From contig JAJEKV010000008.1 in the NCBI GenBank assembly GCA_021234155.1, forward strand, positions 9,020,445 through 9,084,444: a stretch of DNA of 64,000 nt. The letters are read 5' to 3'. Made by a program: the position numbers and the translations under genes. The DNA is from Isoetes taiwanensis (lineage: Eukaryota > Streptophyta > Lycopodiopsida > Isoetales > Isoetaceae). Below the pieces are notes generated by a model that was not told where the DNA came from, searched no databases, and saw only the letters and a list, made by a program, of their open reading frames with translations. Of this stretch, positions 9,521-21,840 are shown piece by piece (the stretch's first letter is position 1; each line of letters opens with the position of its first letter).

Positions 9521-10464
9521 ATGAATAAACCAGAGCAATTTGCACCATAATGCAAATGTCCATCATTGTTGACAAATGTCTAAATTCCTAAACCGTTCTG
9601 CAAAATACCAAGGGTGGTATTCAAGAGTGTATGTATATGATAGAAAATACATAATTGGGGCTTCATGTCCTAGAAAATGTTTTTTTAGTTTATATGATAA
9701 ACTAAAAGATAAAGAATGTATAGAAGATAAAGAATTGGACCTATCTTTTCACATGCACGTGGCAGGGCGGCTTACTTCACATGCATAAGCATGGCATACT
9801 ATAATACTTTTTAGCCTCAGACGGTTGGGGGCCCCCATGCCATGACCCTTCAACTACCTATTGCTCGTCTTTTGAATTTGCCAAAGCTACCAGCGCTTTC
9901 TTGAATCCTTCAAGGACATTCTTGTTTTGTTTGGACTGGGCTTAGCATCTAAACCTGGGTAGAGGAACCTTCCATTTTCTCTGTAGGAATGAAGAATGTG
10001 GCACAAATATGTTTTATCATTGACTACATCAGCATAGACTTCCCAGCATATACTGTTACACTTGCTTGCATTGTTTGGTGCTGTTAACTCCATCCAGGAA
10101 CAGTTATCCACTTATAGCCAATATATACTGCTCGATCACAAACAAGTTGCTTTAAAAAATTTATGCAGCATGTACATAATCAATAAAAACAACTTGTACT
10201 TGGGCAAAAAGCTGCCAGAAGAGTCTAAAAATTGCAAAAAGATTTCATCAATGGTCCAATGTCGTCTCCCAATATCTTCCCTGCTCCGAAGAAACCCAGA
10301 TCTGCATGTTTACATATGGGAAGAGATTATTTTGTTGTATTTACTGAGTGCCAGATACCCTTCCCTAATAAATGTAAACCTGCAGATCTTGGTTCCTTGT
10401 TTAGTTCCTCATTACATCTCTCTAGTATTCCTGTACAGACGTTTTGCACATCATCTAAGCTATG
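9521..10464. other. Intergenic, 3' side of the 10465-11569 gene
   Basis: No gene recognised. The right part probably contains the 3' untranslated region of the minus-strand gene, which ends at 10465. The small ORFs on both strands carry no motif. Confidence 0.5.
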
Positions 10465-11569
10465 CTAGAGTTTCAGATTTCCCGTCGAGTCTTTATTCAT
10501 CATCGATCCAGCCTCCTCTGACATTGCTATTGGTTTCCAGGCAGTATCAAGCTTTCTGCATATCACCAAGATCAGGATTTATTTCAGAGAATATACTAGA
10601 TTCAAGGTTGTGGCCCTTTTAAAATATCTATGCAATGACAACTTTAAGCTGTTAAGAAAAGCAAGCAAGACAGGATTACTTACATATCATCAGAAGCTGC
10701 ACCTCCTTCCATTAGAACATGAGATAGCATTCCACTTTCTTCGACCAACGTATGAGGTGCAGGATCAGAACTTGACCAGGAAGGTGTATCTATATAAATA
10801 GAAAGACAAACTCAATTTAGTTGAATAACACCCCTAACAAAGAAGTGTAAAAAGATAAGCAAATACCTTGCATGATGACCAAGGCCCCCAAAATAATGGT
10901 TAGAAGAAGAGACAGGATAGTGCTCATTACTGAGTTGCCCTTGTTCCTTTTTCTAGAACTCATCTTATCTGACTTCTTCCTAAGTTTCACATTTTGCCTA
11001 GAATCACTAGAAATCTTTGCATGTGCAGTATTTGTAGGATACCTAGGAGGCTTTGGAGCCCTTGGAGGTTTCTTGGCCCCTCCAGATCCAACATTGTTAC
11101 TTCTTTTTGGCACTTCAGGCTTTGTCACAGGCAGAGCTTCTGTTCTTCCCTTCCATGTTGCAACTTCTGTTATTAAATGCCTTGGAATAGTATGCACTTT
11201 AACATTTGCAGCTGCATTCTTGGCACACTTGTTCTCTATTTCTATACTACTGCCCTGTTGCTTAGGAACAGATTTGCCTAGCCATGCAGAATATGCACTC
11301 CATAGAGTTTCAAAAAAGGGCTTTTTCAATACCTGACTCTTGGTGGTTGTTGCTCCTTGTGCTTCCATGAAAGCAGATATTGCAGAAGACATGACCTCTC
11401 CACATGAACCAGAAAAATAACATGGATCCATATCCCGCACATTGCAATCGTCAGAAAAATTGCTTAATTTTTGGGAAGAAACACCATTGAGCCCATCAAT
11501 GTCTATCACATAGCTTCCTGCAGATCTAGGCTCATCTGCTGCTGAAACAGAGCCTGGCGCCATAGCCAT
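10465..11569 (-). CDS. Uncharacterised single-pass membrane protein, three exons
   Basis: A spliced model reads cleanly: exon 1 11569-10867, exon 2 10789-10684, exon 3 10555-10465, giving 900 nt (299 residues plus TAG). Introns are GT-AG: donors CAAG|GTATTT and ATAT|GTAAGT, acceptors TATAG|ATAC and TGCAG|AAAG, with phases 1 and 2 that fit. An in-frame TGA lies 21 nt before the ATG, supporting the start; a second ATG follows two codons later. The protein has an acidic N-terminal half, a proline/lysine-rich middle (KKPPRAPKPPRYP), a basic stretch (KMSSRKRNKGN), one hydrophobic helix near residues 213-233 and a polar tail of about 65 residues. The basic-before-helix order suggests the N-terminal part faces the cytosol. 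No family was recognised. Confidence 0.8.
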
Positions 11570-12430
11570 TTTAATCCAAGTCGTTTCTCATTCAATCTTG
11601 GTCCCTGTTGGTCCAAGAACCTCCCCTGTTTCTCACACCCAATTACCCAATGAATATATGATAAAAACTCGCCTTGGCTGGGAATTAAAACAAGCGGGAG
11701 AGAGATGGGCACCATGTAGGCATTAATTACTCATGATGGAAATGGAACCCAAAGGGATCCCCCACATCAACAGCCAGCAAGATCCAAAATAGTAATTTAT
11801 GTGTTAACACGATCTTAAACACGCGCTTCAATTTGCAGCTATAAACAGCCTCGATTCCGACATGGCGCCCAGAAGTAATGAAAGCTCTGCTAAACCGATC
11901 CAACTAGAAAATGCATTACTGCGGTAACAAAAAACAACCCACATGTCAAAAAAAAATGGTGGGTATGGGTGTGGTATTCTTCTTATTTCAGCTACAGGAT
12001 CTACCAGCCGTTTCCGACCATCTTTCCTTCTAGATCGCCACGGAAATTGGAGGCTCTGGCTCTGTCAACACGTAATTACTACAGGCTAATGCCAGTCTGG
12101 TCTAGGCTGTAAGAGTGGATAAGGTTTGTGGTGATACAGGGTTAGGGTATATGCATAATGCAACGGACGCCCGTCAATTTAGCATTGGAAGGTATCTAAC
12201 TGCCATCGAGTCTTGGCCGTCAAAAGGGTTCCATTTTTATTATTGAAAAGAAAAAAACATTGGAAAATGGGAATGCATAGATCCCCAATAAAAATCATTT
12301 CAATTCAATTTTTATTTTCTGCCACATTGGCATGACGTAAATATTGTTTTTTTTTTTCCATACTTGACTTGTCTCTCAAGCATTTTTGGTGGCATAAAAT
12401 TATTCAAAATATTGATAACAAGGTTTAAGT
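11570..12430. other. Upstream region of the 10465-11569 gene, no other gene
   Basis: The first 150 bases probably hold the 5' untranslated region and core promoter of the minus-strand gene. The rest is AT-rich with homopolymer runs and no recognisable coding segment. Confidence 0.5.
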
Positions 12431-12694
12431 CAAAATGTCCACATGTGGCTAGACCTTAAGATCTTGGCATCATTATGCCAATATCATGGGTTGTCGTGAC
12501 GTTAGCTACCACTATTCCTACTAAACCTCACCAACTGCTATATGTTAGATGTTATACTCTTCGGACCCATTTTCTATATTGACAACCATCATTCAAATCA
12601 AAATGTCCACATGTGGCTAGACCTTGAGATTCTTGGCATCATCATGTCTAGATCGTGGAGCTGCTATTGTTCCTACTAAACCTCACCAACTGCT
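12431..12694 (+). repeat. Diverged direct duplication of about 100 bp
   Basis: 12431-12539 and 12599-12694 share CAAAATGTCCACATGTGGCT at the start and CCTACTAAACCTCACCAACT at the end, with small indels between. The period is 168 bp. Origin unknown. Confidence 0.85.
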
Positions 12695-13019
12695 CTCTTG
12701 CTCTTGCAGTTCAACCTTCTTTTAATGGAACTTTAAGGCTTCATCCTTCATATATGTATCAACTAGCGTTGAATTTACTACTTATCACGTGCTCATGATG
12801 CAAACTACCTAACTCTGGTATACTGTGTCAAGCAACTTAGTCGTCCTACGTGCTAAATTGCCTTCATATGCTCCCTTCATGTAGGAATCTTGCATAATAT
12901 TCCTTGACAAAATCAAGTATCACTGTAACCATGTTGCATCTCATTTTTCCGCCTCAAATCATGCAACACCATTATCACATAAAGTTTGACATTGGAAAAT
13001 GAGCTAAAAGTCTAAGCGA

Positions 13020-13140
13020 ACATGAATCTATTCTATTCTATACAAGAATGCCTGCTATTCCTGGCATGGAAATAGAGCGGCGCGCAAAGCGTGAAGCCAT
13101 GTTAACATGCCAGGAATGGTATGTAAATTACCATTCATGT
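13020..13140. repeat. Foldback element candidate
   Basis: Nested perfect inverted repeats: ACATGAAT (13020-13027) with ATTCATGT (13133-13140), and ATTCCTGGCATG (13057-13068) with CATGCCAGGAAT (13106-13117). The loop is GC-rich. Size and structure fit a small MITE-like foldback or an old hairpin. No target duplication was recognised. Confidence 0.55.
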
Positions 13141-14290
13141 ACGTGAAAACAGGTTACCTACAATTCCTCCTCCAGAATGTTGAGTAAAATCAAAGAACAG
13201 TTGGGGAAAACTGCAATAAAAAGTTCGATGTCTATTTTTCTTTTTTTCGCATTACCATTCCATGGATTGAAACATGCCACATGGCACTGCATCGGACGGA
13301 TACAATGGAATTGCAAATAACAAGTTTTTACATACAGTGGAGAAAATAGAGGTCATAGACTTAGGAGGCATATGAGCTTGAACGAGAAGGCACGTAAATG
13401 CTCTGTAAACGTCTCGAAAAAACAAAAATTCAACTTGTGTACTTTGTGATGATAAGTTTTAACAAATGGATTAAGCAACAGTGCAAACCTTGCAAGAGAC
13501 GACATTATAGTTAAAGGTTATACATTATACTCTTCGGACCTCTCTTCAATTTGGGCATGTCCCATTGGACAATGGGGCTGGGCCCATGAATACCATGGGT
13601 TGGTGCCTACTTGTTACACTTATTTTCCTTTTTAAAGGGATCTGTGCCAATGGGTTGGTGCCTATTTGTTGCACTTAATATTCTTTTGAAGAACATAAGT
13701 TTATTTTATCATCACACAACATACGTCCTTCATGCAACATAAAGTACACTACATGAATCCAAGGAAGCCAATCTAGAGCAGCTCCATGTGATGGTGAATG
13801 ATATGGTTAATCTCAAACCTGTGACCTCAAGGTGGCGGGTTTAATGTTCTGCCAACCGACCATGCACCGAACTGCACTTGTTATACTTATACACATCAGG
13901 GTAGTGTCTCGTTGGACTTTAAAGTTATCAATTACCAAGCGGGAGGGGCAGACTGTGAGGTGGCTTTACAACTTTTTGAAAATGCAATAAGCATAAAACA
14001 TATATCTTTGGTTCCTAATTATGAGGGAAAAAAATTGCTTTGAAATTTAGGACCGTTTTTTAATAAGAATGCCATTTTCTATTAAGTGCTAACAATACAA
14101 AACAACTTCTTCATCCCTCCCACGTGACAAAATGAGATGGGCATATTCACATGGTTGTTGCTTCACAAGCACATTCTTATGACAGAAAAGGCATGGCCTG
14201 CCCCACCTGAATATGACCAAAATGTTTTGAGGGTCAATGGAAATTGGTTCGAGGGCATAGATAATGATGATGATAATGATGGAATTTTAA
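13141..14290. other. Intergenic, nothing recognised
   Basis: AT-rich, with short repeats of a phrase on ATGGGTTGGTGCCTA near 13600 and 13650. No ORF shows a domain and no element boundary was found. Confidence 0.5.
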
Positions 14291-14320
14291 GAATAGAATA
14301 GAATAGAATAGAATAGAATA
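14291..14320 (-). repeat. (TATTC)6 microsatellite tail of the LINE
   Basis: Six exact GAATA units on the plus strand, that is TATTC on the LINE sense strand, directly follow the conserved 3' end of the element. Confidence 0.9.
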
Positions 14321-15435
14321 GAGTTTTTATCGTCCATAGAGACCAATCGGCCTATGGGATCCAAAAAGGAGGCGCAGCAAATGTATTACTATTCGGGTTA
14401 AGGAATCTATGTCCCGAAGGGCTTTCGGGGGGAAATCGTGACAAGAATAATATTGCTGTCAAACTGTACAGACATCTATCATGAGGGGAAAGAAATATGT
14501 ACACATATCAGACAAGTGCCCCATGACCGAGCTGATCCCGGCGATCCATGACCTCTTGAAGGTATGATCCCAGCATCCGTACTGAGGCCGTGCTCAATAT
14601 CTCATGCTGGGGCTGGCCAGGACAGACTAGCTCAGCATAGCGTATTCGAATGTCATCATATGCCAGACAAGGGTGTGGCATTTGTCTTCCACAGCTCCAA
14701 CTTGGTATCGTTGACAAAGCCTCTCCTGGCTTCCATCTTCCCATCTCAATCCGGAGATCGTGTGCACCTGTGCAGATAGAGGCAAAGGTTCTGCGCTTTT
14801 TCATGGGTAGATGAGTGCACAGGTAGTATTGCGGGCCTCGCTCTAGCATGGGGTTTATGTGGCATTGGTATATGCCGTCTTGACCTGTTCAAGAGTGTTG
14901 GCATCCCATAGATATCTATGAAAGCATGTATCAAGGTAATATCTAAGATTGTGGCTATCTGCCTCCGTCTGCACTCGGATGCACCTATGCTCCTGCACAT
15001 TCCATCTGGCCAGCCACTGAGCTCTCTTTCCCGCCAGCATGCCTTTAGGCGCGGAGGCCCCATTGCCACTGTGTAAGCGAGGCGAGGGAGGCGAGTATCA
15101 TTCATACTAACCACCTTCTAGAAGTAGATGATGTGTCTGTCAAGGGCCCCCCTCTTGAGAGGCAACAAACCTGTCTCCTGCAACAGTATCTATTATGGAA
15201 CTGTGGACATTACCCCCAGGGCCCGTGCCAAAAAAGCTTTCTGCACCTGCTCCAAATCATTCCAAGTGGCGAGGGAAACCACCGAAAGCACATGTTCCAC
15301 TAGTACCTTGAATAGATGCGATTGGTGGGCCCAATCATACAGCTTCGCCTTGTGGCTATTGTTCTGCATTGCATAGAGTGCCTTTCCAACCTGCTGCGGC
15401 TCGCAACCGGACGGAATTGTCCCAGTCTATGGTCG
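14291..15435 (-). mobile_element. RTE-like LINE, 3' part (C-terminal RT region and tail)
   Basis: On the minus strand the translation, broken by stops, runs from a thumb/C-terminal block (LEQVQKAFLARALGV near 15260) to a terminal domain (GAHDLRIEMGRW near 14760). The 3' tail has CCGATTGG, TGGACGATAAAA and six TATTC units (14291-14320). A microsatellite tail instead of poly(A) and the short 3' region fit the RTE side of the LINE tree. It belongs with the reverse transcriptase at 17741-18660; a 2.3-kb insertion separates them. Confidence 0.75.
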
Positions 15436-17740
15436 TCCCCTAAGGGAAATATTTAACTAGACAAATTTAGAACATCTGGCGAATTATACAATTTAGAGGT
15501 TAGATAGTAGTGGCAAATTTTGTACTATATGCATTATAGAAAATAGTATCTTGAGCGAATTTTTGCCACAATAATTGGCTATAATAAGACAAGAAAACGT
15601 ATATAATTGCTCTATTATATTCATAGCTAAATAATTTTGTATGCATTCATTAGAAACTCTAATTCACTTTAACAAATTTGTTTGCACTCTTTTTAATAAA
15701 ACTAGTATGTTCATCAATTATTGTTGTTATTGCATGGATTTATAGCACAATCATTCAAGTACTCTAACAATGTTTCTCATTAAATACAAACAAGATATTG
15801 TTTTACTCATATACAATTTAGACTTTTGCAAGTTCTTATGAAGCCTACATCTGCCACAATGCTGGACTTTCTCACGTCTAATCATGGGCGATTTTCATAT
15901 CCCAATTCCGATAGAACATTTGTCTGAAATAGTTTACTAGATTTTAACAAAGTGAAACACCATGTTTACCAGATATCTAGATGTTGAAAGTGTTTGGAAA
16001 GAGATGGCCCACTACACGTGGACAATGGCTTGAGGAACTTGGGCAGCCACTGCTTAGTTCACACACAAACAAAGGCAAGGTAAAATACAGTCCTTCAATT
16101 TTACTCTAATTGCTTTCTACAAATGTATTGCATTGACTGAGAATTTTAATGATCAGATTGCATTCATTATGCATCTTACTCATAAAAAATACATGATAAG
16201 TACTTAAATAAAGACACTCCTTGCAAAAAATATATAATCTATAAAGTACCAAAATAAGAGTATGGTGTATTTTCCTGAAGAAATTGTGCCTACTATCCTG
16301 TTAAACAGATTTACCAGCTAATGTTTAAGAGCAAACAATATAATAAATCCTTGTATGAACCGCAAAAAAAATTAATAGCCTGTTCCCATGGAAAGATGCT
16401 TGTGCATAAAGTTTTTCATGAATTCTATTTTCGAGCAAAAAAACAACAAATTAAGATGAAAATAAAAAGGATTTTAGCTACTGTACAAATTGACATGTCC
16501 AAAATCAAAAAATTTGTTGGATCTTTATGTATTCCAGCTTGTACACCTGTCTTGATACAAATTAAGAGGTTCAGTCTCAGTAAGAGCAATTAATTTTTGA
16601 GAAAGCTTATGTACAAGAAACAACTATATGTTGCATGTTAATACATATGCATACCTGCTGCATCAATGACGCTCCTGTGAGAAAGAAGCAACACCTCTAG
16701 TTCAGTTGGCGTAGCCTATAAAATGATTTAAAATAATTGGTAATGTGCTTATAAATTATTTTCTGGAAAAAGTTATAGAAGTAAGAAATTTGTCTATGAG
16801 TCCTATAGACCAGCAGACAGAAATGATAGAGATGGATAAACCAACTATTACAAAATGGCTTGCAAGATTTTATTCTAAGTTCAGAATATCTAATAATAGT
16901 TGACATTGAACTCCTCTAAAACTTGCGGAAGGATGAACTCAAACTTGACCAAATATTAGGTTTAGAGTTATTTTTTCAAAATGTCAGACCCTTAAAGCAG
17001 AATAAAACCGTTAATCTACAAGGAAAAAAAAAGGATTTCGTACCTTCTTGTGACAATAGATTAGAGGAGACAGCTTTATAGTAGCAAACACAATCCTAGT
17101 AATCTCTGTTAAACTCCGCTGTTTTTTTCCCAGTGGGTCGGCTTAGTACATTTGTGGCACATTTTTAATAGAATCGAATCAAAGAAATTATTTGAATCCA
17201 AGATGCAAATCTACAACCAGGTAAAAGAGTAAACTCAAATGCAAACAAACAATAGGTTTCGGATCAATCATCCTTTCAAAAATCTTCCAGCAAACTCGCA
17301 CACCAGTCTATGCAAAATATAGAAGCTTTACCGTGAGATATACTTGACGCCCTCTGTAATAGGAAAACCGAATATATAAGAGATGCTACAAGAGTAATCA
17401 TTCAGAGTTGAGATGCCAAAAAGGATCTCATAGCCGATTTGATGGAAACCTAAAACAACAGCAACTAAAGATCTTCAAAAGATATAATGCTCCAAATACC
17501 CATCCGTCAAGATAGAATGATTGTTTTCAACCAAAAGCAAGAGGCGATTCAAATAAACATCTGTAGACTTATTGAAGAACCCCAGGCGATTATCTAAGAA
17601 CTTCCCGTCATAAGCAAGGTGATTGTCGTTGAGGCGGGAGCCTCCTCTGTAGAAATGCAGGCAAATTTTAAAAAAGAGAATTAAAAGGAATGCTATCTAG
17701 CGTTCGTAGCAAAAAATCAAAAAATCTTTAAATATGTTTG
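15436..17740. other. 2.3-kb AT-rich insertion splitting the LINE
   Basis: This block separates two collinear parts of one LINE. The edges carry almost the same motif: CCCCTAAGGGAAA near 15438 and CCCCTTAAGGGAAA near 17741, possibly a target duplication with one base changed. Just inside, TATTTAA-like bases occur in inverted orientation at both ends. The interior is AT-rich with no coding motif, so if it is a transposon it is non-autonomous. Confidence 0.45.
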
Positions 17741-19369
17741 CCCCTTAAGGGAAACCCTGGTTCATGGTAGACAGGAACTCCACCCTCAAATATTTGTAAG
17801 TGCATACTACAATATTTTGGCCACGATAAGTGAGGGTTGGTGTTTGATTGACGTGCGGATGATATGAGGACCACCTTGGTCTTAGCCAAGTTGACGCGCG
17901 GGTCGGTCGTCTGGCAGAATGTGTCCAGGGCATCGAGATGGCGTTGCATGTCTGCCTGAGTGTGAGATAGGAGGTCCACATCATCAGCATAGATCAGTTG
18001 CCTGGTGATCTAGTGTAGAGGTTGAACCCCAATGCCTCCATTATCAGCGAGCCATCTCTCCAACTGATTAATGTACAGGCCAAACAGTGTGGCAGAGAGA
18101 GGGCATCCCTGGCGGATCTTGATACTGCTTTCGAATGGTTGGCTTACTGGTTGCAGCTGTTGCAATCTAGTCCACAACTTTCCCCGAGGCACAGTATTAA
18201 AAGCCTTAGCGAAGTCCACGAAGCAGCAATACAGATTTTGTCGACGGTTCCTGCTTCCTCAACCAGAGTCCACAGCGTGAAGACGTGATCAATGGTTGAG
18301 TGCCTCGGCCTGAATCATGCCTGCATGGGTGCCTGCACCTCTGCTGCCTCTGCCCATCTTGTCAATTGCTGCTTGAGGATCCGGGCCTGATCATGATGGT
18401 CCTGTAGTTGGCTGGGCAGTGCGAGTCTCCTGCCTTGTAGGTTGAGACAACCCTACTAGTGGTCCACTTGGGGAGCTTTTCGCAATGCCTTGTTGAACAT
18501 GGCGGTTAGTACCAGTGCCATGGATGGTGCTGGCCAGTTGAGTAACTCTGCCTGCATGCCGTCGAGGTTTGGCGCTTTTCCATTGGCTAGATGCTGCAGC
18601 CTCTGCGCTACCTCCGCCTCTGTGATTTCTAGCACTGGGCCCTGCTGTGGGGGTAATGCTGCCCGTGCACCCTCAAGATTGTAAAGCTGTTGTAGGTATT
18701 GCCCAGGAGGAAGAACATTTTCTGTTGATGGGCCGCAATGTACCCGGCCTTTCTAGCCTTAAGGAAAGTGCGAAATTGCCTGATCGCGTCCAGGCGTAGA
18801 GCAAGATCTATGACTTGGCAGAGCCAACGTTTGTGTTCCTTACACTCAGCATCAAACCACTGGTCACGGGGGCAGGTCGTGGCTCCCGAGGTTCATCGGA
18901 GGGGGCCTCTCCCAAAACATCTCTTTGGAGCAGCCCCGAGAACGTCAATGAGCCTGCCCGCATGTTGCTCTAGAGTTGAGCACTGTGAGATGCTTGGCAA
19001 GTCCTCAATGAGCATCTGGGAGTAAGTATGAGCATGCTCATAGTCCAGTCTGAGCTGGGGCGCGTGAGGTGGTGTTGTACAGGTGGCTGGAGCAACATGC
19101 CAAGCTAGCTGCAAGTAGAATGGCACGTGTGATCTGAATCCACCTCCTCATCTCTACCATTCGTTCCCACTCGGAAGTGCTGGACGAGATGCATGTCTTG
19201 CGCGGCCACCAATAAAGAGTCCACCATGCTGGACCTACCTCCCGGGTTCTCCTACCTACAAGGGTGCTGGCGAGAGGACGGCCACTGTGCTAGTCCATTG
19301 CAAATCCCCAGGTCAAAGATATTGCAAAGCAACAACAGCTACCTCCCATAGTGCGAGACCTGAATGTCA
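17741..19369 (-). mobile_element. RTE-like LINE, reverse transcriptase part (decayed)
   Basis: The minus strand encodes, in several frames, NGKAPNLDGMQAELL (near 18580), DFAKAFNTVPRGKLWTRL, IRQGCPLSATLFGLYINQLE (18010-18219) and the catalytic YADDVDLLSH (near 17985), then LRVNLAKTK-like residues. These are the ordered fingers and palm motifs of a LINE reverse transcriptase. Frameshifts and stops make it non-functional. The upstream end meets the Gypsy element at 19370. The 21841-22251 segment, once adjacent, may hold more of its 5' side. Confidence 0.82.
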
Positions 19370-19374
19370 GCTGA
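19370..19374 (-). repeat. Target duplication TCAGC (3' side of split Gypsy)
   Basis: On the minus strand the LTR ends TTCATGACA and is followed by TCAGC. The same five bases precede the other LTR at 22252-22256, now on the plus strand. Confidence 0.75.
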
Positions 19375-19904
19375 TGTCATGAACCTACGCGAAAACAAGG
19401 AAAATACGTGGAAAATACACAAGAAATATGGAGGAAATACGCCAAGATCTGCAAAGAATCTGATATATGAACAGGAATGAAGAGTACAATGGTCCGAAGG
19501 CAAACAAGAACACAAGACAGATGCCTAGAAGGCTCAAGACTGGTATTGAACCGGAATGGTTTGACAAGAAGGAGGTGTCTCCTTATATATCTAGGCCAAC
19601 GGTCAGGATCATGCCACTCCAATGGATGAGATCTCGCCAAGTGTTGCGCATGCATTTAGGTTCTAGAAAGGTTCTAGAATATTCTAGAACCTCTTGGAGG
19701 TAATTCCACATATAAGGAAGACGTGAAGGAATATCTTCAACAAATATTGATAGCGCACTTGCCAAAGGTGTGTGACTTGAAAGTAGAAGGTTGTGAGTTC
19801 AAATCCTGTCTTGTGCAACTATTTTTTTGCATCTGTGTGACGACCATCTTTTGTACATACGAGTATAATGTTTGTATGATACGAATATCCATATGGTCAT
19901 CACA
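19375..19904 (-). repeat. 3' LTR of the inverted Gypsy element
   Basis: 530 bp on the minus strand, TGTGATGACC...TTCATGACA, preceded by a polypurine tract (minus strand GGAGGGGGGGTGG, 19905-19917). It pairs in inverted orientation with 22257-22681. Internal palindromic TTCTAGAA repeats lie near 19665-19690. Confidence 0.82.
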
Positions 19905-21840
19905 CCACCCCCCCTCCTACGAGGCGACAAGTCCTCGGAGCTGGGGCCGGAGTACTCTAACTTGGCTTATCCGGGTAACATCGGTGAAACTCCGCAATTT
20001 TATCAAGAGCATTAGTCAGATTCTCGACAGGCTCGCAGGTTCTATCACTTGGTGAGTAATCTTCCCAATCGACAAAGTAATACAATCGTCGACGAAGAAA
20101 CTTGGAGTCCAGAATCTCTCAAACCTCACTTCTCATGATCATCACATTCTACTGGTGGTGGCGGCGGAGGAACGCAATCCAAGAAAGTATTAACTGTGTA
20201 GGGCTCCAATAGGGATGGAGCCGAACAACTGGAGGGAACTTGAACCGGAATGCCACATTGCTGATTTGAGCCGTGATCTGGTAAGGACCAAGGCGACGAT
20301 AGTCAAGCTTGTTGCAGGAATGTGAGGTAGGGAGGTCCCTATGAAGAAGCCAGACAAGGTCACCAACATGAAATTTAGGAGCGTCCTACCGATACAAATC
20401 AGCATAATGCCAATAACGTTCCTGTGCTCGGTGAAGACGATGTTGAAGATCTGATTGAAGAGGCTGGAGTTTCTCAAGTCGAGACTCGGCACTAGGATTG
20501 ACAGAGTCACCGCCAGTGACACTAAGGGACCAATGAGGATGCTGACCAGAGTTCGGAAAGAATGGAGTCTGGCCAGTGAAGGTATGTACTGAGTTATTAT
20601 AATGGAAGATAATCAATCCAATCATCCTGCAAATAATTGATAAAACACCTTAAATATTGCTCCAGAGTCTGATTAGTGCGCTCTGCCTGCCCATTACTTT
20701 CTGGATGATGACCAGATATCAGTGAGCGGTCGATATGCAATAACTCCAAAAGCCGCTTCCAAAAACCTGCGACAAACTGCGGTCCACGATCGCTGACGAT
20801 AGTATCTGGCAAGCCGTGAAGTCTGATTACTTCACGAAGAAGAAAATTTGTTGTTCCCTTACTGGTGATGGTGATGTTGCAGGGAATAAAATGAGCCATA
20901 TTAGAGAAACGATCAACAACAACCATGATGGCATCATAACCCCGAGAGAGTGGCAGCTTCGGAATAAAGTCTATAGAAATGCTCTTCCAATGTCCATCTA
21001 GTACTAGCAGTGGCTGAAGAAGGCCATGAGGAAGATGTCTTGAAACCTTCGCTTGATAGCAGATGTCACAGGATCGAATAAAAGCTTTGACAGAGCGACG
21101 AAGCCCAAGCCTCCAATACTCTCGACTAATAAGTTCAAGAGTCTTGGCTACTCCAAAGTGTCCGGCCATAGGTGAATCATGGTAAGCCTGGAGAACGCGA
21201 AGTCTAGAAGCACCATCTAGCACATACAGGAGCCCATCATGGAACAAGAGTCCATATCAAACCTCAAAAGGGATCGAGGACGGTACTTGATCACGAAATC
21301 AATACAGGATAATACTTGAGTATGCCACTGGGTCTGGCGACAATTGAGCACTCGAATAGACTGAGAATACTCTAGATTTCAATGATCTGTATAGATTGTG
21401 ACCTTATAAAGAGACCCCTCCAGAAAACGTCTCCACTCCTCGAAAGAATCCACTATCGCCAACAACTCCTTGTCATAAATGGGATATTTGATTTCACAGC
21501 CCGAAACTTTCGTGAGTGATAGGCGATTAGATGCAGTTCATGGTCATCCCCCTCCTGTGACAGGATCCCACCAAGAGCAAAATCAGAAGCATATGCTTCG
21601 ACAACATATGGGTGCAAAGGATCTTCATGAGCAAGAACAGGTGCCGTGGTAAAAGCAAGCAGATTCTGCTTAACCACTCCATTTAAATGGCATGTCCTTA
21701 ACCGCGAGGCATGTCAACGGAAGGACAATCTCCGAATAATCCCGAATAAAACGGCGATAGAAATTGGCAAACCCAAGAAAACACTGAACATCTCGAACGG
21801 ATGAAGGTGTTTGCCACTCCAAAACAGTGCTGACCTAGGT
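19905..21840 (-). mobile_element. Ty3/Gypsy pol, RNase H and integrase half
   Basis: The minus strand reads, in broken frames, from the connection after reverse transcriptase ([12 protein letters not shown] near 21750) through RNase H (AYASDFALGGILSQEGD), the integrase zinc region (H-x-GHFGVAKT...CDIC), and the catalytic core with Asp (SIDFIPKLP), Asp (VSDRGPQF) and Glu (HPESNGQAERTNQ) at 20597-21247, to a C-terminal basic segment at 20190-20622. The core integrase frame is open for 216 codons. Reverse transcriptase is absent here and lies at 22711-23240 on the other strand. Confidence 0.85.

Noticed and set aside
16321-16906. Lysine-rich 90-codon ORF and others in the 2.3-kb insertion
   Set aside because: AT-rich chance frames without similarity or paired splice signals.
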